Below are positions 9,467-18,251 of a stretch of 64,000 nucleotides of DNA, in pieces. The stretch spans positions 124,301-188,300 of the forward strand of contig NZ_SMFL01000005.1 of the NCBI RefSeq assembly GCF_004349265.1. The letters run 5' to 3'. Source of the stretch: Dyadobacter psychrotolerans (GTDB lineage Bacteria > Bacteroidota > Bacteroidia > Cytophagales > Spirosomataceae). Below the pieces are notes generated by a model that was given only the letters and a program-made list of their open reading frames with translations, ran no database searches and was not told where the DNA came from. Each line of letters begins with the position of its first letter. Position 1 is the first letter of the stretch. The position numbers and the translations under genes were made by a program.

Positions 9467-10348
9467 ATGAAAGTACTACAATTCACTCCGCCTGTACCCA
9501 AAGAAGACGCTGTCGTAGTAGAGGAAGATATTCTGCCTCACTTTTATAATTTTCTTCACCGTCACAAGGAATTACAAATCAGCCTGATCATCAAAGGTGA
9601 GGGAACGCTGATTGCCGGTAATTATTCGCAGGCTTTTAAATCCGGTGATGTATATGTTATTGGAGCCAACCAACCACATATTTTCAAGTCGGACCCGGCC
9701 TACTTTAATAGTCCGGAAAAAGACAATGCACATGCCATTCATATATTTTTCGATCTTGAACGTATACCAGATGCGTTCTTTCATTTGCCCGAGCTTAGTT
9801 CAATCAGAAAATTCATTGAATCCTGCACAACCGGGCTTCAGTTACCAGAGGAACACAGCGCACACGTAGCTGCGGCAATTAAAAAAGTCACTTCGAAGGC
9901 AAATCTGGAACGGCTGCTTGGGTTGCTGGAAATTTTTCAGTACTTCTCAAAAGACGTAACAGGCTGGAAATCATTATCGACGGGTTTTTCCAGTTATCCT
10001 TTTTCGGAATCTGAGGGGAACCGGATGAATGATATATTCCAGTATACTCTGGAAAACTATGCAGAGAACATCACGCTGAACAAGATCGCTTCCATAGCGC
10101 ACATTACGCCTCACGCCTTTTGCAAGTATTTTAAACAGCATACAAGAAAAACCTATAACAATTTCCTGAATGAAGTCAGGATCAATGAAGCCTGCAAAAA
10201 AATTATCAGCGGCAATTATGATGGTATCTCAACGATAGCATACAAAACCGGTTTTAACAGCGCAATCAACTTCAACCGGGTTTTTAAGAAAACGACCGGC
10301 ATGTCGCCAAGTGATTATAAGAGAGAATTCAGGCATAAAACTGCTTAA
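9467..10348 (+). CDS. AraC-family transcriptional regulator with N-terminal cupin sensor
   Basis: A 293-residue regulator. The N-terminal part (about 20-110) is a cupin-like ligand pocket, with HRHKELQISLIIKGEGTLIAG, then SGDVYVIGANQPHIF. The C-terminal part (about 190-290) is a double helix-turn-helix AraC domain, with LNKIASIAHITPHAFCKYFK and the signature GFNSAINFNRVFKKTTGMSPSDYKREF. Such proteins usually respond to sugars or related metabolites. It converges on the peptidase operon and is preceded by a long AT-rich region, so its target cannot be inferred from position alone. Confidence 0.88.
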   Translation: MKVLQFTPPVPKEDAVVVEEDILPHFYNFLHRHKELQISLIIKGEGTLIAGNYSQAFKSGDVYVIGANQPHIFKSDPAYFNSPEKDNAHAIHIFFDLERIPDAFFHLPELSSIRKFIESCTTGLQLPEEHSAHVAAAIKKVTSKANLERLLGLLEIFQYFSKDVTGWKSLSTGFSSYPFSESEGNRMNDIFQYTLENYAENITLNKIASIAHITPHAFCKYFKQHTRKTYNNFLNEVRINEACKKIISGNYDGISTIAYKTGFNSAINFNRVFKKTTGMSPSDYKREFRHKTA

Positions 10349-10364
10349 AATGGCTCTTCGTTAG

Positions 10365-10421
10365 CCCCAGGCTTGAGCCTGGGGTTAGGTCGCGTAGTCA
10401 AAATTGATCGGGCTTTAGCCC
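10365..10421. repeat. Paired short palindromes between convergent genes
   Basis: CCCCAGGCT (10365-10373) and AGCCTGGGG (10376-10384) form a 9-bp palindrome. GGGCT (10410-10414) and AGCCC (10417-10421) form another. They resemble the hairpin units clustered at 29.5 kb. Position between the AraC gene (+) and amidohydrolase gene (-) allows a role as bidirectional terminator, though there is no U-tract. They may instead be copies of a dispersed palindromic repeat. Confidence 0.6.
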
Positions 10422-10442
10422 AAGTCAGAGCTATTTCGCAAT

Positions 10443-12044
10443 TTATTTAGGGTTAGCCACACCAGGCTGTACAAGCTTAAATCCTGAGGCTGCTTTTTCA
10501 GCATCAACCATCTTTTTTACATCAGCAAGAAGTTTTTTCGCATCATAAACGATTCCGTCTTTGATGGTATATTTCACTCCGCCTACACGGGTAACCATGT
10601 TGTCATTTTGGAGTTTGATGGCTCCGGTTCCATAAAGAACCTGAAAATTAGCCAATGGGTTTTCCTCAACCAACACAAAATCAGCAAGTTTGCCAACTTC
10701 CACACTTCCAAGGTCTTTGTCAAGTCCCAGCGACTCGGCGCCATTCAGCGTTGCAGCTTTGATAACTTCCAAAGGATGAAAGCCTGCTTCACGAAGCAAT
10801 TCCAGTTCGCGGATATAAGCAAACCCGAAAAGCTCATAGATAAATCCTGCATCCGTACCGGTTGTAACACGTCCGCCACGATTTTTATATTCATTCAGGA
10901 AAGCCATCCATAACCTATAGTTTTCTTTCCACTGAATTTCCTGTTCAGTTCCCCATGAGTGCCAGTAAGAACCGTGCGAATTCCAGCTTGGCTCATAAAA
11001 TTTCCATAGCTGAGGCATGGTGTAATCTTCGTGCCATTCAGCCCGTCTTGCACGCATCAGATCCCTGTTCGCTTCATAAATATTCATGGTCGGAGAAAGC
11101 GTGAAGTTGAGTGAAATCATCTCATTCATTACTTTGTTCCAACGCTCGGAAAAGGGTGGAGCAGCTTGTTTCCAAAGTGTACCAGCCTCACCGAAACGAT
11201 CCTGCTCATTGGTGTAGTTGTAGTCCAAAGAGTAATTCTGAACGGTGCGATCCGTGAAAAGCGCTTCCGGTAGTCCGTACCAGTGTTCCATGGAGTTCAA
11301 TCCTGCTTTTGCGCTGTGTAGCGCATTCCAGCGGCCCACATCAGTTTGCGAGTGATGCATCATCGAGCGTAAGCCCAGTTTTTTATTTTCATCAATTGCC
11401 GCCGTCATGATTTCGGGCGCAGCTCCAAAAAACTTTATACCATCAGAACCTGCTTTGGCATTGTCACGTACCCACTGACGCGCCTGTTCCGGTGTTGAGA
11501 TCGGGCTTGTGCCTCCAAGTCCAAACCGCGAATATGCTTTTATCCGTGGAGCCGTAATCAGGTTCTTACTGCTTTTTTCCTTTTGGTCTAATGTCCATTC
11601 CAGTCCGTTCATACTTCCCGGTTCAGCTATGGTTGTTACACCGTGTGCCATCCAAAGCTTGAAAACGTATTCTGCATGAGCACCTTTTGAACCACCACCA
11701 ATGTGCGCGTGGGTGTCAATAAAACCCGGCAGCAGGTACATGCCTTCCGCCTGTAATTCTTTGCCGCCAGCTTTCAACACCGGGCGGCGTTTTGGATCAA
11801 TTGGCAGAGCAGTTGTACCTACGGTTGTGATACTTATGATCCTGTTTTTTTCAACCACAATGTCAACCGGTCCCAGCGGCGGTGCAAGCGTACTGTTGAT
11901 CAGAGTTGCTCCTCTGATGATCAGCTGACTGTAAGGGCCGTCGCCTTCTTTTTTCTCAGGTGCTTTGAGCGTTGCCTGTCCGATTGCATTAAGCTGCAAA
12001 AAGAGTCCCAAACCCAAAGCCGTCCATTTGTTAAGTATTTTCAT
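10443..12044 (-). CDS. Secreted metal-dependent amidohydrolase
   Basis: A 533-residue amidohydrolase-superfamily protein with an export signal (residues 1-22, ending NAIGQ). The metal-binding motif LPGFIDTHAHIGGG places His112 and His114 at the end of strand 1. Further histidines lie in MMHHSQTD and SMEHW, and TTGTDAG supplies the late metal-binding Asp. The final beta-sandwich contains GSVEVGKLADFVLVEENPL. The closest familiar relatives are the imidazolonepropionase/prolidase-like amidohydrolases, some of which cleave dipeptides. It is the last gene of the SusCD/S10 operon (88 bp after the previous gene), so a role in finishing peptide digestion is a reasonable inference. Confidence 0.8.
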   Translation of the reverse strand: MKILNKWTALGLGLFLQLNAIGQATLKAPEKKEGDGPYSQLIIRGATLINSTLAPPLGPVDIVVEKNRIISITTVGTTALPIDPKRRPVLKAGGKELQAEGMYLLPGFIDTHAHIGGGSKGAHAEYVFKLWMAHGVTTIAEPGSMNGLEWTLDQKEKSSKNLITAPRIKAYSRFGLGGTSPISTPEQARQWVRDNAKAGSDGIKFFGAAPEIMTAAIDENKKLGLRSMMHHSQTDVGRWNALHSAKAGLNSMEHWYGLPEALFTDRTVQNYSLDYNYTNEQDRFGEAGTLWKQAAPPFSERWNKVMNEMISLNFTLSPTMNIYEANRDLMRARRAEWHEDYTMPQLWKFYEPSWNSHGSYWHSWGTEQEIQWKENYRLWMAFLNEYKNRGGRVTTGTDAGFIYELFGFAYIRELELLREAGFHPLEVIKAATLNGAESLGLDKDLGSVEVGKLADFVLVEENPLANFQVLYGTGAIKLQNDNMVTRVGGVKYTIKDGIVYDAKKLLADVKKMVDAEKAASGFKLVQPGVANPK

Positions 12045-12132
12045 AATCAGTTTCAGGTTAAATGTTTAAAAAAATGAGCTTACAGCGCTCAGTCAAAGAC
12101 TTTGAACTGTAAACTCATCACTGTTTACTGAA

Positions 12133-13674
12133 TTAATATTTCGCTGGCTGACCAGGTTTCGGCGTAGCTTTTTTGATAAAATCGCGGATGTCGTTGTTGG
12201 CTGTAACCACATCTTCCTGACGAAGGTACATCATGTGTCCGCTGCGGTATCCTTTCCAGTCCATTCTTGACTTTAATTTACCGCTTGGGTCCATCTGCCA
12301 CATGTTGTTTTGTGCATTGAAGTAGTCGCAGGCACCGTCGTAGTAGCCAGACTGTACAAGTAGGTGCAGATAAGGATTCTGAGCCATTGCCTGACGTAGA
12401 TTTTCACCTGTCATATCTGTGTTTTCACCCGTCCTTGACCATGGGTTGGTAGGACCAAACATGAAATATTTCAGATCGGTTTTGTAACCCAACACTTCAC
12501 GGAAATAGTAGTTGATCGGAGGTGTGAACGAATGCAGCCAGGAAGTTAGCTCGGGAGAATAATCCGGTCGTTCACCTGCATCTTCGCTGTCGATACCCAA
12601 ATAACGTGAATCCAGACGGCCAATCGTACGTCCTTTATCTCTCAACAATTCTTTCCAGAAAAATGATGTTGGAATAACCAGATTGTGTTCTAAAACCACT
12701 TTTTCAGACAAACCTGAGTAACGTGAAATTTTACCCGCGATCTCTTTTCTTTTAGCAGGATCAAGGAATCCACCCATAGCCAAAGCAGGTATCAATTCGA
12801 AAGTTGTGAACTGCTCTACTTCCGGAAGCACTTGCAACAGATCTTTCTGCTGTAAATCAGAAGGAAGAACTTTGTGGTGCCATGCAGTTGCAGCGTAGTA
12901 AGGAAGCATGTTTGCATCACCGACTGGTCCTTTGCGGTCAATACCCAGGTTGGTTGGAGATACCAGGATAACGCCATTCAGATACATCCAGTTGGCATTT
13001 TGTAATTCAAGTGCAAGACCGGAAACGCGGTTTGTTCCGTAACTTTCTCCGATCAGGTATTTTGGAGATAACCAGCGGTTTTTACGGCTAACGAATGTGT
13101 TAAGCCAGTCCGCCAGATATTTAATGTCGACATTCACACCAAAGAATTTAGTTTTGGCAACATCTTTGTTTGCCATGCGGGAATAACCTGTATTCACCGG
13201 ATCGATGTAAATAATGTCGGCGATATCCAGGATTGAATTCGGGTTTTCTTTTACCGAATAGGGCATCAACGGATAACCTTCACTGTCTACGTTAAGTAAT
13301 TTGGGGCCTGTATAACCAAGGTGCATCCAAACCGAAGCCGTTCCCGGGCCTCCGTTGAAAGAGATCACCAACGGCCGGGATTTGCGGTCTTTGATATCCG
13401 AGCGTTCGTAGTAAGTGTAGAAAACACCGGCTATCGCTTTTCCTGCTTCGTCCCACACCGGTTGTGTACCGACCGTAACCGAGTAAGGAATTTTAGCGCC
13501 TTTGATCGTTACGGTTTGGTTTAAAGTTGTGGTAGAATCAAGCAGAAGTTTAACAGGCTTTGGTTCGCCGGTCATTTTAACTTCTGGTTTGGGCGCCGGA
13601 GCGGCTGGCTTCTGAGCAGCCAGAGGCGTAATGGCCGCTATTGAGAGCATCGCCAGTACAAATATTTGCTTCAT
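12133..13674 (-). CDS. S10-family serine carboxypeptidase (third of three)
   Basis: A 513-residue exported peptidase of family S10 that removes C-terminal residues from peptides. Signal peptide at about 1-20 (ending PLAAQ), then a Pro/Lys/Ala-rich linker. Motifs: ISFNGGPGTASVW for the oxyanion hole, GESYGTNR with the nucleophilic Ser, YYDGACDYF with the catalytic Asp region, and RSGHMMY with the catalytic His. It is very similar to the next gene upstream through most of its length, down to the C-terminal QPAKY, so the two arose by tandem duplication. Operon member, 54 bp after its paralogue. Confidence 0.9.
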   Translation of the reverse strand: MKQIFVLAMLSIAAITPLAAQKPAAPAPKPEVKMTGEPKPVKLLLDSTTTLNQTVTIKGAKIPYSVTVGTQPVWDEAGKAIAGVFYTYYERSDIKDRKSRPLVISFNGGPGTASVWMHLGYTGPKLLNVDSEGYPLMPYSVKENPNSILDIADIIYIDPVNTGYSRMANKDVAKTKFFGVNVDIKYLADWLNTFVSRKNRWLSPKYLIGESYGTNRVSGLALELQNANWMYLNGVILVSPTNLGIDRKGPVGDANMLPYYAATAWHHKVLPSDLQQKDLLQVLPEVEQFTTFELIPALAMGGFLDPAKRKEIAGKISRYSGLSEKVVLEHNLVIPTSFFWKELLRDKGRTIGRLDSRYLGIDSEDAGERPDYSPELTSWLHSFTPPINYYFREVLGYKTDLKYFMFGPTNPWSRTGENTDMTGENLRQAMAQNPYLHLLVQSGYYDGACDYFNAQNNMWQMDPSGKLKSRMDWKGYRSGHMMYLRQEDVVTANNDIRDFIKKATPKPGQPAKY

Positions 13675-13728
13675 AATATTTTTGGTAAATGTGATTGACA
13701 GAATTAAGATTCCGAAGAGACGGACTGA

Positions 13729-15216
13729 TTAGTATTTAGCAGGCTGATCCGCTTTCGGCGTCGTTTTTTTGATAAAAGCTCTTATATCGTCATTAGAAGT
13801 TATAAGATCCTCAGACCGTAAATACATCATGTGTCCGCTGCGGTAACCTTTCCAGTCGAAACGGTCTTTCAGTTTCCCGCTTGGGTCCATGTGCCACATA
13901 TTGTATTTGGCATTGAAATAATCGCAGGCGCCATCATAGTATCCCGACTGGGTCAAAACGTGCAGATAAGGATTTTGTGCAACGGCCTGACGAAGGTTTT
14001 CTCCGGTCAGATCGACGTTAGCACCTTCTCTGTCCCACGGACGGGTCTGGCCTGCAACAAAGTATTTCAGATCTGTTTTGTAACCCAAAACTTCACGCAG
14101 ATAATAGTTGATGGCTGGCGTAAACGAATGCTGCCATGAAGTATTTTCAGCTGAATAATCAGGTCTTTCACCAGCAGTTTCTTTGTCAATTCCCAAATAA
14201 CGTGAGTCAAGGCGGCCGATGTTATAACCTTTGTCGCGAAGCAGTTCTTTCCAGAAGAAAGCAGCAGGTACCATCAGGTTATGTTCTAAAATTACTTTCT
14301 CAGAAATACCTGCATATTTTGACATTTTAGCCGCAATTGCCTTTTTCTTTTCAGGTTCCAGGAATCCGCCTTTTACAATCGCAGGAAGCAGTTCTTTAAT
14401 CGTGAATGTTTCTACTTCCGGAAGGATGGCCGTCAGGTCTTTGTTTTGAAGATCCGGAGCAAGCGCTTTGTGGTACCATGCCGTAGCGGCGAAGTAAGGA
14501 AGCATGTTGGCTGCTGCCACCGGACCTCCCCGGTCAAGGCCAAGGGAAGTCGGCGACACCAATACTACACCATTCAAATACATCCAGTGAGAATTTTGAA
14601 GTTCGAGAGCAAGGCCGGAAACACGTGTTGTTCCGTAGCTTTCTCCAACTAAATATTTAGCAGCGCTCCATTTGTTTTTTCTGGTCACGAAATTGTTGAT
14701 CCATTCTGCCAGGTACTTAATGTCAGCGTTAACACCAAAGAATTTTGATTTTGGGATAGAATCGTTTGCTGCTCTTGAAAAGCCGGTATTCACGGGCTCC
14801 ACATAAACGATATCCGCTACATCCAGAATTGAGTTCGGGTTGTCCTCAATTCCGTAAGGCTGTACAGGGTAACCTTCGCTGTCGATCAGCAAACGTTTCG
14901 GGCCGGTGTAACCCAAGTGCATCCAGCAGGAAGCCGCGCCAGGTCCGCCGTTAAACGAGATAACCAAAGGACGGTTGCCACGGTCGGCAACGTCGGTACG
15001 TTCGTAATATACAAAAAACAAACTGGCAATCGCTTTTCCGTTTTCGTCCCATACCGGCTGGTTTCCGGCAGTTGCAGAATATGATACTTTTTGGCCTTTA
15101 ATGGTAACCTGATCCTTCGTTACTGTTTCGGATTCAAACTTAATCGCCCGGTTCTGTGCCAGCGCAGCGTTGACCGCAAGCGTGCAGAGCAGACAAATGG
15201 TTAAGAGTTGTTTCAT
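13729..15216 (-). CDS. S10-family serine carboxypeptidase (second of three)
   Basis: A 495-residue exported S10 peptidase. Signal peptide 1-21 (ending ALAQ). Motifs: NGGPGAASCW (89-98), nucleophile Ser193 in GESYGTTR, YYDGACDYF with the Asp region, and RSGHMMY with the His. Compared with its downstream paralogue it lacks the Pro/Lys linker after the signal peptide; otherwise the two align closely. The catalytic triad is complete, so it should be active. S10 enzymes prefer acidic to neutral pH and act on periplasmic or extracellular peptides. It lies in the middle of the operon. Confidence 0.9.
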   Translation of the reverse strand: MKQLLTICLLCTLAVNAALAQNRAIKFESETVTKDQVTIKGQKVSYSATAGNQPVWDENGKAIASLFFVYYERTDVADRGNRPLVISFNGGPGAASCWMHLGYTGPKRLLIDSEGYPVQPYGIEDNPNSILDVADIVYVEPVNTGFSRAANDSIPKSKFFGVNADIKYLAEWINNFVTRKNKWSAAKYLVGESYGTTRVSGLALELQNSHWMYLNGVVLVSPTSLGLDRGGPVAAANMLPYFAATAWYHKALAPDLQNKDLTAILPEVETFTIKELLPAIVKGGFLEPEKKKAIAAKMSKYAGISEKVILEHNLMVPAAFFWKELLRDKGYNIGRLDSRYLGIDKETAGERPDYSAENTSWQHSFTPAINYYLREVLGYKTDLKYFVAGQTRPWDREGANVDLTGENLRQAVAQNPYLHVLTQSGYYDGACDYFNAKYNMWHMDPSGKLKDRFDWKGYRSGHMMYLRSEDLITSNDDIRAFIKKTTPKADQPAKY

Positions 15217-15257
15217 AGAGATTTTTTTTAATGGTTGACTTTGGTTGTTATCAGGGA

Positions 15258-16823
15258 TTATTTGGATTGGAAACTATCGTAAAAAGCGCCCACGTTTTTC
15301 TTCATATCCACCAGTGAAGGTTTGTGGATATACATCATATGGCCTGCTTCGTAAAAACTCATGGTAATGTTCTTCTGTAATTCCTTTGGCAAATACATAT
15401 GATCAAAGGTATACTGCGTCGCAAAATACGGAGTAGCCAGATCGTAATAGCCATTTAGAACTGTAACTTTTAATGACGGATTTTTGGTCATTGCAGTCCG
15501 TAACGTTTCAGCAACATTAAGATACTGGTTCTGAACATTGTTGTAGTTCCACGGACGGACCCTGAAACCGGAAAGAACTTCGTATGGAAGATCATTTTCG
15601 TAGTTCAGTTCTTTTTTTACATAGCTGTTCAAAGCCATCGCATAAGGTCCGGTGATTTCATTGTTGGAAGGATCAGAAGTTCCTCTTTCAGCTACGTTAT
15701 CGTATTCGTAGCCGGTCAGACGTCCGTCCAGACGGCCCACAACCAATCCGTCGTTTCTTCTCAGTTCTCTCACAAAACGGAAAATCACAACCCGTAAATT
15801 GGAGTTGATGATGTACTGTTTCGAAAGACCTGTGTAGGCACTCAATTTGGTTGCCAGATTGTCCACTTCCGAATCAGAAAGTTTATCCCCTTTCATCAAA
15901 GCCGTGCTGTATTCGCCAAGAGAAAACGCTTCAACTTCTTTCAGGAACGTTTTCAGATCCTTGTATTTCGGGTCGATTTTTTTGTGATACCAGGCAATTG
16001 CCGCGTAAGTAGGCAGGAAAAGCGGGTAGGGCAGGTCGTTGCCAACATTAAACTGTGCTGTCTGGAAATTCAAAATAGAGGAAATTAAAACGATTCCGTT
16101 CAGGTAGTAACCGTAGCGATCGCTCAGATAACCAGATAAACCGGCTGATCTTGTCGTTCCGTAACTTTCTCCGGCCAGGAATTTTTGTGAGCCCCAGCGA
16201 CCATTCCGGGAGGTCCATAAACGAATAAAATCACCCACACTCTGGATGTCTTCTTCATAACCCGTAAAGATTTTTTTATCAATTCCTTCTGCCGGCCTGC
16301 TGTAACCTGTTTCTACCGGATCGATAAAAACCAGGTCTGTTTTATCCAGCCACGAATATTCGTTGTCAATTACCGTGTACGGAGGCTCTTCCGCTTCACC
16401 GCTGTCCTGCATACGTATTCTCCGTGGCCCGAGTGCTCCCATGTGCACCCAAAGGGATGCAGAGCCCGGTCCGCCGTTGTAAGCAAAGGTAACAGGTCGT
16501 TTTGCTGCATCCGCTTCACCATCTTTGGTATACGCAATGGAAAAAATCTTACCAAGTGCCTTGCCGCTTTCGTCATGCAAAATGGTGTAACCCACTGTGG
16601 CGGTGTAATTGATACTCTTTCCGTTGATTGTTACGCTGTGTTTGGTAACCGATTTTGGCGGATCGTATTTAGCCCATTGATTATTATCTGCCTGATGGTA
16701 TTGAGTTTCAGGCGCTTTATTGCTGATCTTTTCCTGCTCCTTGCCCGGTTTTTCCTGGGCAAGGGTAGCAGTCAAAGTGAAAAGCAGCATTCCTGAGAAC
16801 AGTAATCTGAATTTTTGATTCAT
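15258..16823 (-). CDS. S10-family serine carboxypeptidase (first of three, divergent)
   Basis: A 521-residue exported S10 peptidase. Signal peptide 1-22 (ending TLAQ) followed by a charged linker (about 24-60). Motifs: AYNGGPGSASLW, GESYGTTRSAG with the catalytic Ser, NGYYDLATPYFA for the Asp region and EAGHMMYIH for the His. It is clearly less similar to the other two than they are to each other, so it probably has different residue preferences. It follows the susD-like gene by 30 bp, the first enzyme gene of the operon. Confidence 0.9.
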   Translation of the reverse strand: MNQKFRLLFSGMLLFTLTATLAQEKPGKEQEKISNKAPETQYHQADNNQWAKYDPPKSVTKHSVTINGKSINYTATVGYTILHDESGKALGKIFSIAYTKDGEADAAKRPVTFAYNGGPGSASLWVHMGALGPRRIRMQDSGEAEEPPYTVIDNEYSWLDKTDLVFIDPVETGYSRPAEGIDKKIFTGYEEDIQSVGDFIRLWTSRNGRWGSQKFLAGESYGTTRSAGLSGYLSDRYGYYLNGIVLISSILNFQTAQFNVGNDLPYPLFLPTYAAIAWYHKKIDPKYKDLKTFLKEVEAFSLGEYSTALMKGDKLSDSEVDNLATKLSAYTGLSKQYIINSNLRVVIFRFVRELRRNDGLVVGRLDGRLTGYEYDNVAERGTSDPSNNEITGPYAMALNSYVKKELNYENDLPYEVLSGFRVRPWNYNNVQNQYLNVAETLRTAMTKNPSLKVTVLNGYYDLATPYFATQYTFDHMYLPKELQKNITMSFYEAGHMMYIHKPSLVDMKKNVGAFYDSFQSK

Positions 16824-16853
16824 GCTGTAAACTGTTGAATGGAAACTTTTTGG

Positions 16854-18239
16854 TTAACGATATGCTTCGTTTTGTACAACCTTGGTATTGGTACGTATTT
16901 CGGCAGACGGAATTGGTAAAACCTGCTTTCCTGCCACTTTGATAGAGTAGGATGGAAGGCTGCCTCTTGTTCTTACAACACTTGCAAATGTGGTAAGGCC
17001 TGTTCCTCTGCGAATGACATCAAACCAGCGGTGGCCTTCTCCTACAAATTCAAGTTTGCGTTCCTGCATCACTGCGGCAATCAGCGCGTCTTTTGTTGCA
17101 GCTGTTGTGGCAGCAACACCAGCTCTTGTTCTAACTACATTTATGTCGGCCGCAGCACCTGTAAGGTTATTTTGCTCAGCTCTTGCTTCTGCACGGATCA
17201 GGTATTGCTCCGAACGTCTTAAAATCTGTATGTTGTCAGCATTCTGCGCTGTATTCCACTTAGTTGTATAAAAAGTGTTTGTCGTCGGGTTTTTAGCGGT
17301 TAATTTACCTCTAAGGTCAGCAGGATCAGCTATCATTTCAGCATAAGTTTTGTCGTGCAAAGCAGTTCCGCCTCTTCCGCTCAAACTTGAAGGATAGTAC
17401 CAGTTTCTCAAACCTGCTCCATCTGTTGCATTAAATTGCAGTTCAAAAAGAGACTCAGCAGTGTTTTTACTTCTGAATGCAGTTTCAAAAGCAACGCTTA
17501 AAGGAAGGTTAGCAATTGCTTCTGTTGCAAACTGTTCTGCTTTTGCCCACTGCTGGTTGTAAAGATAGTAACGTGCCAGCAGAGCGCGGGCAGCAGGTTT
17601 GGTCGCTTTTGCCCTTGTAAGGTCCGTAGATGCACGGGTTTCAGGAAGTTTGGCAATTGCTTCAATTAAATCCTTTTCAACCTGATCATAGGTTTGACGC
17701 AAAGTGCTGCGCGGAGAAAAATCAGCTTCGGTAACACCAACAGACGGAGTCAGTTTTAAAACCACGCCTTCTGTTCCGTAAACGTTTGGAATGCCGCCAA
17801 AGAAACGTGCAAGATCAAAATACGAAAGTGCTCTAACAAAGTAAGCCTGTCCCATTAAATCATCTTTATTGGTTTGTGCAACCGTCATTTCAGGCACGTT
17901 GGCGACAATGGAATTCGCAATATCCACGCAGCGGTAAAGCGACGTGTACAAATCTTCAACTTCCGAATTATCTGCACTGAAATTGAATTCATCCGCAGAG
18001 ATCAGGGCATCCCAGGTATCAATTTGCTGGGACATGTCTGACGCCACGTCACTGATCACCTGCACACGCCACATGTACACCGTTTGCAAATTGTTGTACA
18101 TCCCGTTCACAACTCCTTCCGCACTGTTCAGACTTGCAAATGCCTGGCTGCTGCTGATTTGTGAAAGCGGTTTAATATCCAATACGTTACAAGCCGAAAC
18201 CGACGTAATTAGCAGTATTGCTGTTAATATCTTTTTCAT
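16854..18239 (-). CDS. SusD/RagB-family nutrient-binding lipoprotein of the peptidase locus
   Basis: A 461-residue outer-membrane surface lipoprotein. The signal peptide ends in a lipobox (SVSAC, Cys17). Family marks are the N-terminal YNNLQTVYMWR and SLYRCVDIANSIVANV helices, AYFVRALSYFDLARFFGGIP, and the C-terminal block RKLEFVGEGHRWFDVIRRG plus VLPIPSAEI. SusD proteins form a lid over their SusC channel and capture substrate. It starts 12 bp after the SusC stop and lies just upstream of three carboxypeptidase genes, so peptides are the likely cargo (inference from context). At 461 residues it is compact for the family. Confidence 0.93.
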   Translation of the reverse strand: MKKILTAILLITSVSACNVLDIKPLSQISSSQAFASLNSAEGVVNGMYNNLQTVYMWRVQVISDVASDMSQQIDTWDALISADEFNFSADNSEVEDLYTSLYRCVDIANSIVANVPEMTVAQTNKDDLMGQAYFVRALSYFDLARFFGGIPNVYGTEGVVLKLTPSVGVTEADFSPRSTLRQTYDQVEKDLIEAIAKLPETRASTDLTRAKATKPAARALLARYYLYNQQWAKAEQFATEAIANLPLSVAFETAFRSKNTAESLFELQFNATDGAGLRNWYYPSSLSGRGGTALHDKTYAEMIADPADLRGKLTAKNPTTNTFYTTKWNTAQNADNIQILRRSEQYLIRAEARAEQNNLTGAAADINVVRTRAGVAATTAATKDALIAAVMQERKLEFVGEGHRWFDVIRRGTGLTTFASVVRTRGSLPSYSIKVAGKQVLPIPSAEIRTNTKVVQNEAYR

Positions 18240-18251
18240 ATTGTTTTGTAA

